Part shown: positions 1-4,691 of the stretch, one piece after another
Layout: the number at the start of each line of letters is the position of its first letter
Position numbering within the stretch: position 1 is the stretch's first letter
Assembly: GCA_002413265.1 (NCBI GenBank)
Contig: DHWR01000194.1
Location: 9,832-20,376 of the forward strand
Direction: 5' to 3'
From: Chloroflexi bacterium UBA5177
Lineage (GTDB): Bacteria; Chloroflexota; UBA5177
DNA length: 10,545 nucleotides
Program-made: the position numbers and the translations under genes
The notes under the pieces: generated by a model
Databases searched by the model: none
The model's input: only the letters and a program-made list of their open reading frames with translations
Told to the model about the DNA's origin: nothing

Positions 1-429
1 GGCCGAGCAACCTTTTCATTCATTCAACCTCGCAGCAAGATCGCTCGGTTCAGTAATCGGGCCTTGGTCACGGTGTCGGTCGGCAGTGGCCAGAATCAAT
101 CGTCGGAGCAGTATCCTTATCGCGTACTCTTCGGGTCCATGGACGTTGCGGTTTCACCGCGCGAGACGGTTGCAGGGTCTCGCGTTAAGGTCTACGTCCA
201 CACCTGGCCCAACAGGATGGTGGAGATCGATCTGCTCTACCCGAGCAGCCGGCTTGTGAGGCTTTCGCGCAAGACCGGGCAGGGCGGCTGGCTATCCGCG
301 CGCCAGCAAATTGAGCCCGGCGCCGTGTCGGGAAGCAGACGAACCGTCGCCGTCATCGCTTTTCTTGCCAGGGGTCCGTCGAGCGTTTCGGCCTCGACCT
401 CGTTTGTCGTTCAGCAGTCCGGACGGTAG
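1..429 (+). CDS. C-terminal part of a probable exported Ig-like / beta-sandwich protein (5' truncated)
   Basis: The frame is open from the first base to a TAG stop at 427-429 and gives 142 visible residues, so the gene begins before the window. A TTG at 64 lies inside the open frame and is not needed as a start. The visible part alternates short hydrophobic strands with polar turns. A stretch around VAVSPRETVAGSRVKVYVHT (about residues 50-69) resembles the opening strands of an Ig-like or fibronectin-like domain, and a second strand-rich block ends in SASTSFVV. There are no membrane helices, cysteines or catalytic motifs in what can be seen. I infer an extracytoplasmic, structural or binding role; no family could be named. 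The next gene lies 45 bases downstream on the same strand. I am confident that it is coding and unsure of its function. Confidence 0.6.
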   Translation, partial: GRATFSFIQPRSKIARFSNRALVTVSVGSGQNQSSEQYPYRVLFGSMDVAVSPRETVAGSRVKVYVHTWPNRMVEIDLLYPSSRLVRLSRKTGQGGWLSARQQIEPGAVSGSRRTVAVIAFLARGPSSVSASTSFVVQQSGR

Positions 430-438
430 GCTGGCACC

Positions 439-468
439 TTGACGGTTAATTCGTTCTCGCTGTATATC
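439..468 (+). promoter_or_regulatory. Putative sigma70-type promoter TTGACG-N18-TATATC
   Basis: A -35-like TTGACG at 439-444 (5 of 6 consensus) is followed after 18 bases by TATATC at 463-468 (4 of 6). The expected transcription start, about 7 bases beyond the -10 box, falls at about 475, on the GTG that I take as the start of the next gene. The transcript would then be leaderless or nearly so. The TTG that could serve as a longer start for that gene is itself part of the -35 box. This is based on motif matching only. Confidence 0.35.
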
Positions 469-474
469 TTCCGG

Positions 475-678
475 GTGAACCGGAGAGACGTTCTAAAGAT
501 TTGCCGTTTTGTTTCCTACGGCTCGGCACCGGCCATGATTGCGGTCATGGTTCTGGCGTATGCGGGGCTGCTGGCGCACGGCGTTGCGCGCGTCGACGTG
601 TTCATTCTGCTGGCAGTGGGCCTGCTGGCAACGCTGGGGGCGTGGGCGACCTCCTCATACGCCCGGCGCAGGGGCTGA
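475..678 (+). CDS. Small two-helix membrane protein, function unknown
   Basis: From the GTG at 475 this is a 67-residue protein ending in TGA. It starts with a basic stretch (MNRRDVLKICR), then has two hydrophobic helices at about residues 16-34 and 41-60, and ends with a positive tail (YARRRG). That pattern suggests a small inner-membrane hairpin. A longer reading from TTG 439 (79 residues) is possible, but its start codon lies inside a promoter-like -35 box and its added residues look unremarkable. A shorter reading from ATG 535 would keep both helices. No Shine-Dalgarno sequence precedes any of the starts. It follows the truncated Ig-like gene on the same strand and is convergent with the oxidoreductase gene. 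I do not recognise the family. Small hydrophobic ORFs can be spurious in GC-rich DNA, so the call is moderate. Confidence 0.45.
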   Translation: MNRRDVLKICRFVSYGSAPAMIAVMVLAYAGLLAHGVARVDVFILLAVGLLATLGAWATSSYARRRG

Positions 679-760
679 AAGTCCTTCTCCACAAGGGGCT
701 TTCCTCTCTGGCCGCAAACGGGTCGCGGTGGTTCAATACGCGCATGGTCCTGCGACCACC

Positions 761-808
761 GGCCCGGCGTCAGTAGTGGTGGAAGACATATTCGGCTGAC
801 GCCGGGCC
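761..808. repeat. Perfect 13-bp inverted repeat between convergent genes
   Basis: GGCCCGGCGTCAG at 761-773 is the exact reverse complement of CTGACGCCGGGCC at 796-808, with a 22-base loop between them. It lies 83 bases after the stop of the small membrane protein and 12 bases beyond the stop of the oxidoreductase on the other strand. A bidirectional terminator or mRNA 3'-end stabiliser would be expected in this position. Neither arm is followed by a run of T, so it is not a classical rho-independent terminator. A REP-like dispersed palindrome is the alternative. A weaker alternative pairing (CCACC at 756-760 with GGTGG at 778-782) overlaps the left arm and loop. The rest of 679-820 shows no gene. 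Confidence 0.5.
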
Positions 809-820
809 TCCCTCCCGCCT

Positions 821-1858
821 TCAGTGCACGGCTTCGCTGGGCGGGTAATGACTGGCTGTCATGCCCTGGATTCGTTCCAGCACCTCCACGATGTGCATGG
901 AGTCTTGAAGCAGATTCACGGTGTGCGGAGCGCCGGCGATGGCGTCGAGGAAATATCCAAGTTCATCGACGAAAAGATTCTCCTGCTGAAACGTGTAGAC
1001 GCTGTTGCCCGCGCCGTAGATCCCTCTCTGTTCCTTGCAATAGACCACGGTCGGTAGATAGTGAAGGATGCTGCTGAAGATTGATCCGTTGGATCCCTGG
1101 ATATCGATGTGCTGCATGTACGAGGGGGTCGCGAGGTCGCTTTCGACCAGGATCTGAACCTCTCCCGCGCGGAGACGGACTATCGAAATATCCTCGGCGG
1201 ACGCCGGAACGACCTCCGATCCGATCTCGCGGCTAGGCAGCAGCGTGGCATTCCAGAGCGGATCCACTTCGTCGATCGAGCCGAAGTACCAGGTGGCGAG
1301 ATCGATCATGTGGGCCATCATCTCGCCCATCGCTCCCGCGCCCTGTCCTACCGTGTGCTTCCAGGCGGCGGCCGATCCACGACCTCCGAGGCGCACGAGG
1401 GCGAGATACGGGTCGCCGATGGTTCTCTCCTCCAGGAGAGACTTCACGAATTGGAAGGCAGGGTGAAATCGATAGAGGTATCCCACCATGACGATACGGC
1501 AGGCGGCGGTCGCCGCCGCTTCGATCTCCTTACCTTCCCTGGTCGAAAGGCATAGAGGTTTCTCGCAGAACACGTGCTTCCGGGCTTCCAAGGCGCGTAT
1601 TGCGTATGGCGCGTGGAAGGAGGTAGGCGTGCATACGTCGACGGCTGCAATGCCGGGGAGGCCGAGTAGTGTGTCGAGGTCGTCCACGGCTTCCACCTGC
1701 CACTCAGTGGACCGGGCTGCGCGGACTACCGGATCCACGTCGAAAAGGTATAGGTCGGTCACACCAAGCTGCTTGTAGGCCAGGACGTGCCGCTCCGCGA
1801 TCTTTCCGGCGCCCACCACTCCGATTGCGACCCGTTCTCTAGGTACCGCTTCGTTCAC
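821..1858 (-). CDS. Gfo/Idh/MocA-family NAD(P)-dependent sugar oxidoreductase
   Basis: This 345-residue protein has the usual family length. The N-terminal Rossmann fold shows the nucleotide-binding motif GVVGAGKIAERH (residues 13-24). The family signature EKP is at 99-101, with the lysine expected at the active site. A GYLYRFHP stretch follows at 126-133, and HMID (183-186) matches the usual HxxD of the C-terminal domain. The family oxidises or reduces a ring carbon of a sugar or nucleotide sugar, in the cytoplasm. The start is a GTG at 1858 overlapping the TGA of the upstream acyltransferase by 4 bp (GTGA), which indicates translational coupling. Pairing with an acyltransferase, and a DegT aminotransferase nearby, recalls WbpB/WlbA, which oxidises C3 of UDP-GlcNAcA; this substrate is inferred. 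Other sugar dehydrogenases of this family cannot be excluded. Confidence 0.9.
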   Translation of the reverse strand: MNEAVPRERVAIGVVGAGKIAERHVLAYKQLGVTDLYLFDVDPVVRAARSTEWQVEAVDDLDTLLGLPGIAAVDVCTPTSFHAPYAIRALEARKHVFCEKPLCLSTREGKEIEAAATAACRIVMVGYLYRFHPAFQFVKSLLEERTIGDPYLALVRLGGRGSAAAWKHTVGQGAGAMGEMMAHMIDLATWYFGSIDEVDPLWNATLLPSREIGSEVVPASAEDISIVRLRAGEVQILVESDLATPSYMQHIDIQGSNGSIFSSILHYLPTVVYCKEQRGIYGAGNSVYTFQQENLFVDELGYFLDAIAGAPHTVNLLQDSMHIVEVLERIQGMTASHYPPSEAVH

Positions 1859-2457
1859 CAGCGCCTCGCGCGGTTCGGCTCTCGCAGGTTTTCGGGTAGG
1901 GGAGACATTTCCGCCGGCACGCCCTTTGCGAGATGCCAGGGAGCGACGTCCCTGGTCACGACGGCGCCCGCGGCAACCATGGCGCCCTCGCCAATCCGGA
2001 TTCCGGGCAACAGGGTTGCGTTCGCGCCGATCGTCACGTTGTCCTCGACTACCGGACCCGCGGCCTCGTATTCCGACCTTCGACGCAAGGGGTAGCGGTC
2101 GTTGGTGAGCACGGCGCCTGGCCCGATGAAGACATGGCTGCCGATCACCGTATTCGTGGGAATGTACACGTTACTCTCCAGCTTGACGTAGCTCCCGATC
2201 TCTACGTGTCCGTCGATGATGACGCCGGACCCTAAAGTGACAAAACTTCCAATGCGGGTTTTTTCCCGAACGAGAACGTGGTGGCCGGTCTTCACGTCGC
2301 TACCCAAAACGACATCGCCATAAATGGCCGTGAAGCTGCGGAAAATGCAACCCTCGCCACATGTGAACGGGCCAGCCGCCGGCGCGTACTGTAGTCCAAG
2401 CGACACGTAGTCCTGGACAGTGCAATTAAGCCCCAGCTGAGCCATCTGCTGGGTCAC
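1855..2457 (-). CDS. Left-handed beta-helix (hexapeptide repeat) N-acyltransferase, sugar-modifying type
   Basis: This 200-residue protein is made almost entirely of hexapeptide repeats (for example IGSFVTLGSG, IGSYVKLES, IGSHVFIGPG, IGANATLLPG, IGEGAMVAAGAVV) from about residue 34 to 175, so it should form a trimeric left-handed beta-helix. The segment LTNDRYP (117-123) corresponds to the loop seen as FTNxxxPR in WbpD/QdtC-like amino-sugar N-acetyltransferases. A tandem histidine is at 59-60. There is no N-terminal Rossmann domain, which argues against the PglD type. The likely reaction is acetyl-CoA-dependent N-acetylation of an amino nucleotide sugar. The start used is GTG 2457; ATG 2445 is a possible alternative, and neither has a strong ribosome-binding site. 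The stop overlaps the oxidoreductase start by 4 bp, so the two genes form an operon. The family is clear and the substrate is inferred. Confidence 0.88.
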   Translation of the reverse strand: MTQQMAQLGLNCTVQDYVSLGLQYAPAAGPFTCGEGCIFRSFTAIYGDVVLGSDVKTGHHVLVREKTRIGSFVTLGSGVIIDGHVEIGSYVKLESNVYIPTNTVIGSHVFIGPGAVLTNDRYPLRRRSEYEAAGPVVEDNVTIGANATLLPGIRIGEGAMVAAGAVVTRDVAPWHLAKGVPAEMSPLPENLREPNRARRW

Positions 2458-2511
2458 TTTGTGCCGCCGCCCGCCGCCGCTAGTGCGGACTTGGTAACCC
2501 CGTCCACGTCC

Positions 2512-2540
2512 GTTACATCCGCACCTGTCTCGTTCGTCAA
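2512..2540 (-). promoter_or_regulatory. Putative promoter for the acyltransferase-oxidoreductase operon
   Basis: On the minus strand TTGACG (2540 to 2535, 5 of 6) is followed after 17 bases by TGTAAC (2517 to 2512, 4 of 6). Transcription would start near 2505 and leave about a 48-base leader before the GTG at 2457. The leader is rich in GGC repeats and shows no clear Shine-Dalgarno sequence. The position in the divergent intergenic region supports it; it rests on motif matching only. Confidence 0.4.
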
Positions 2541-2544
2541 GTAC

Positions 2545-2561
2545 GCGCCACCCCTAGGCGC
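2545..2561. repeat. Short inverted repeat between the two divergent -35 boxes
   Basis: GCGCC at 2545-2549 and GGCGC at 2557-2561 form a 5-bp inverted repeat with a 7-base spacer. It lies exactly between the minus-strand -35 box (2535-2540) and the plus-strand -35-like box (2565-2570). This is a natural place for a regulator acting on both directions. In GC-rich DNA such a short palindrome can arise by chance, so this is weak. Confidence 0.2.
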
Positions 2562-2564
2562 TGC

Positions 2565-2593
2565 TTGCTGCGCCGCATTACATATGCTAGTGT
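2565..2593 (+). promoter_or_regulatory. Weak putative promoter for the cysH-like gene
   Basis: TTGCTG at 2565-2570 and TAGTGT at 2588-2593 are separated by 17 bases. The -10 box is poor (3 of 6) but is preceded by TGC, giving an extended -10 pattern (TGCTAGTGT). Transcription would begin near 2600, upstream of both plausible starts of the APS reductase gene (2634 and 2667). A promoter on this strand is required by the divergent gene order; its exact place is uncertain. Confidence 0.25.
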
Positions 2594-2666
2594 TTGTCCA
2601 CCAGTTTCGTGTCTGGCCGCGGCCGCAATCGCCGTGGAGGCGAAAAAGACCGTTGGGAGACACGCT

Positions 2667-3401
2667 TTGCTCGATGGCGACGATCTCGCACTTGAAATAG
2701 ACCTTCCGGCCCTACTCGACGAAGTCGAGTTTTTTGATGCCCAGACCCTTCTGGCCTGGGCGCTCGAGAGGTTCGGACGCCGGCTGGCAGTTGCTACCAG
2801 CTTTCAGATCGACGGCATGGCCATCATCGATATGGCCTGGAGAATCGATCCGCATGTCCGCATCATTACGGTGGACAGCGGCCGCCTGCCCTCGGAAACA
2901 CACGCGCTCATGGACGCGGTTCGCGAGAAGTACCAGGTCCCCATTGAGGTCTTCTATCCAAACACGGCCGAGCTAGAAGGGTTCGTTCGGCGAGAGGGAT
3001 TGAATCCTTTTCTTCGCAGCGTAGATCTTCGCAAACAGTGTTGTTCGATTCGGAAGGTGCATCCGTTGCGTAAGGTACTGGGCGGTCTTGATGCGTGGGT
3101 CAGCGGCGTGCGCCGGGACCAGTACTTCACCCGCAGCGACGCTCAGCCGCTCGAGGTCGACGCCGCAAATGGCGGCTTGATCAAAGTGAATCCCCTGATC
3201 ACCCGGACCGAAGCGGAGGTCTGGCACTACATTCGCGAGTGGGATGTGCCATACAATCCGCTCTACGACCAGGGATACACGAGCATCGGCTGCGCGCCCT
3301 GCACGCGAGCCGTTGCACCCGACGCGCCTCCGCGCGCTGGACGATGGTGGTGGGAAGATGGCGGACATAAGGAGTGCGGCATCAACTACCGTACCGACTG
3401 A
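2667..3401 (+). CDS. cysH: Assimilatory adenylyl-sulfate (APS) reductase, iron-sulfur type, CysH family
   Basis: This cytoplasmic enzyme reduces activated sulfate (APS) to sulfite with thioredoxin. The 244-residue reading has the family's N-terminal ATP-pyrophosphatase-like fold: ATSFQIDG near residue 43 and TVDSGRLPSETH near 70. Two cysteine pairs, QCCSIRK (C125, C126) and GCAPC (C209, C212), are the ligands of the [4Fe-4S] cluster that marks the APS-using branch. They are followed by the typical RAGRWWWE stretch. The C-terminal catalytic cysteine is in KECGIN (C237); the usual motif is ECGxH, so Asn replaces His. TTG 2667 is chosen because GGGAG (2655-2659) stands 7 bases upstream; GTG 2634 (11 residues longer) is the alternative. 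No sulfate adenylyltransferase, sulfite reductase or sulfotransferase gene is visible. The neighbours are sugar-nucleotide genes, which is an unusual setting. The family is certain; the exact substrate (APS rather than PAPS) is inferred from the cysteine pairs. Confidence 0.93.
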   Translation: MLDGDDLALEIDLPALLDEVEFFDAQTLLAWALERFGRRLAVATSFQIDGMAIIDMAWRIDPHVRIITVDSGRLPSETHALMDAVREKYQVPIEVFYPNTAELEGFVRREGLNPFLRSVDLRKQCCSIRKVHPLRKVLGGLDAWVSGVRRDQYFTRSDAQPLEVDAANGGLIKVNPLITRTEAEVWHYIREWDVPYNPLYDQGYTSIGCAPCTRAVAPDAPPRAGRWWWEDGGHKECGINYRTD

Positions 3402-3453
3402 CCACGCACACTCCTTTCCCACTCCAGCCCCGTCCACATAAAGAAGTGACTTG

Positions 3454-4563
3454 ATGGCCGTTTCTGCGCGTCGCGTTCCAATCTCCAAGGTCGTCATCGC
3501 CGAAGACGAAATTCGGGCCGTCGTCGAGGTGTTGCGTTCCGGCAATCTCCGGGAGGGCGCGATCTGTCAAGCCTTCGAGCAGGAGTTCGCGGCCGCCGTC
3601 GACGCGCGCTTCGCGCTCACGGCCAGCTCCGGGACGGCCGCCCTGCAAATGGCTTACCACGCCTTGCTTCAACCTGGCGACCAGGTCCTCGTCCCTGCGT
3701 TTACCTTCTACGCCACTGCCAGCATGGTGCTCGCGGCGGGAGGCGTCCCGGTGTTTTGCGACGTTGACCCGCAAACCTTGACTTTGGATGTCGAGGACGC
3801 TGCCCGGAAAGTCACGAAACGAACTCGGGCGATTGCTCCGGTGCACTTGTACGGCAATGCGGCGGACGTGAGCCGCATCCGGGCCCTTGCGGAGGCGAAC
3901 CGCCTGGACGTTGTGTGGGACGCAGCGCAGGCACACGGCACCCAGTATCAAAAGCAGGATGTCGGATCGCTCAGTGGAGTTTGCACCTACTCTTTCTATC
4001 CGAGCAAGAACATGACGACGGGCGAGGGCGGCATGGTGACCACCGATCGAGAAGAGCTCATCGAGCCCATGAAATTGCTGCGGAGCCAGGGGCAGTCGCG
4101 AAAGTACTGGCACACCACGCTTGGATACAACTTCCGCATGACGGATATTCAGGCGGCAATTGGACGAGGACAACTACGCCGGCTTCCGACCTGGGTTGCG
4201 CAGCGGCGTGCCAATGCTTCTTACCTTCGAGACAGACTGTCCTGCAGCGCGCTCTCCGTTCAGCTGGAGCAAGAGAGCTCCGAGCATTCGTATCACCAGT
4301 TCAGCATCCTACTGCCCGCGTCCCATAATCGAGAGCGCTTCATGTCTCGCTTGAGGGAAAACGGGGTCGAGTCAGCAGTCCACTACCCGACTCCGCTTCA
4401 TCGACAACCCGCATTCGAGGTTTACGCTCGCGGCGTCTCGCTGCCCGTTAGTGAAGATGCATCGGACAGGATCCTGAGCTTGCCGGTTCATCCCTATCTC
4501 TCGGAGCCGGACCTTCAATACGTCGCGGATAGCGCGCTTGAGGCCCTGTTTGCGTCTAGCTGA
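3454..4563 (+). CDS. DegT/DnrJ/EryC1-family PLP-dependent nucleotide-sugar aminotransferase
   Basis: The protein has 369 residues, the usual family length. SSGTAAL (58-64) binds the cofactor phosphate, and DAAQAHG (156-162) carries the Asp that contacts the pyridine nitrogen and the His of the signature. K185 in PSKNMTTGEGG is the Schiff-base lysine. A C-terminal HYPTPLHRQPAF block is also typical. The enzyme transfers an amino group, usually from glutamate, to a keto nucleotide sugar. ATG 3454 is preferred; the TTG just before it (3451) is in frame. Upstream there is only a purine-rich AAGAAG and no strong Shine-Dalgarno sequence. The cysH-like gene ends 52 bases upstream. Two roles fit the context: 3-amination after the Gfo/Idh enzyme (WbpE-like) or 4-amination after the dehydratase downstream (PglE-like). 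Sequence motifs visible here do not decide between them. Confidence 0.92.
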   Translation: MAVSARRVPISKVVIAEDEIRAVVEVLRSGNLREGAICQAFEQEFAAAVDARFALTASSGTAALQMAYHALLQPGDQVLVPAFTFYATASMVLAAGGVPVFCDVDPQTLTLDVEDAARKVTKRTRAIAPVHLYGNAADVSRIRALAEANRLDVVWDAAQAHGTQYQKQDVGSLSGVCTYSFYPSKNMTTGEGGMVTTDREELIEPMKLLRSQGQSRKYWHTTLGYNFRMTDIQAAIGRGQLRRLPTWVAQRRANASYLRDRLSCSALSVQLEQESSEHSYHQFSILLPASHNRERFMSRLRENGVESAVHYPTPLHRQPAFEVYARGVSLPVSEDASDRILSLPVHPYLSEPDLQYVADSALEALFASS

Positions 4564-4576
4564 GCCCGCCGAGATG

Positions 4577-4596
4577 GCGCGCGTACGAAAGCGCGC
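4577..4596 (+). terminator. Weak hairpin after the aminotransferase gene
   Basis: GCGCGC at 4577-4582 and 4591-4596 can pair around an 8-base loop, 14 bases after the aminotransferase stop. A further pairing of CCGAGA (4569-4574) with TCTCGG (4615-4620) could enclose it. No T-run follows, so it is not a standard intrinsic terminator, and self-complementary GCGCGC is common in GC-rich DNA. Confidence 0.2.
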
Positions 4597-4620
4597 GATG
4601 ACCTTGGGGTCTCGTCTCGG

Positions 4621-4650
4621 TTGACAGATGCCTAAAAACGTGCGAAAAAT
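4621..4650 (+). promoter_or_regulatory. Putative sigma70 promoter TTGACA-N18-AAAAAT before the dehydratase gene
   Basis: A perfect consensus -35 box TTGACA (4621-4626) is followed after 18 bases by AAAAAT (4645-4650, 4 of 6). It lies in the 125-base gap before the CapD/WbpM-like gene, in an AT-richer patch (4631-4651) that stands out from the surroundings. The predicted transcript starts near 4657 and has a leader of about 32 bases. This would let the downstream genes be expressed independently of the aminotransferase. Confidence 0.5.
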
Positions 4651-4660
4651 AGGCGGTCTC

Positions 4661-4691
4661 GGCCCGCATTCGGGCCCATGGGGAGGTTATG
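4661..4691 (+). promoter_or_regulatory. Leader hairpin and unusually close Shine-Dalgarno of the dehydratase gene
   Basis: GGCCCG (4661-4666) and CGGGCC (4671-4676) form a 6-bp stem with a CATT loop at the very start of the predicted leader. It is followed by a strong GGGGAGG ending at 4686, only two bases before the ATG at 4689. The usual spacing is about 5-9 bases, and no other in-frame start is better placed. The hairpin next to the ribosome-binding site could stabilise the leader or affect initiation; this is speculative. Confidence 0.3.

Noticed and set aside
501..799. Two plus-strand ORFs of 91 and 86 codons overlapping the small membrane protein in other frames
   Set aside because: Their products are Arg-, Pro- and Trp-rich in the manner of frame-shifted GC-rich DNA and run through the 13-bp inverted repeat; the two-helix frame is the more protein-like reading.
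2461..2480. GCC/CGC repeat run just upstream of the acyltransferase start
   Set aside because: It is a short low-complexity stretch typical of GC-rich leaders, with no tandem array or structure beyond that.
2454..2663. Minus-strand ORF of 69 codons ending in a 4-bp GTGA overlap with the acyltransferase start
   Set aside because: The overlap looks like translational coupling, but the frame covers the proposed divergent promoters and the cysH start region, its composition is unremarkable, and no motif or ribosome-binding site supports it.
2973..3545. Minus-strand ORF of 190 codons
   Set aside because: It is antisense to the APS reductase and the start of the aminotransferase and shows no motif; treated as a shadow frame.
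3382..4173. Long minus-strand ORF of 263 codons opposite the aminotransferase gene
   Set aside because: It lies almost entirely antisense to a gene with clear DegT-family motifs, has no recognisable motif of its own, and long antisense frames are common in GC-rich coding DNA.
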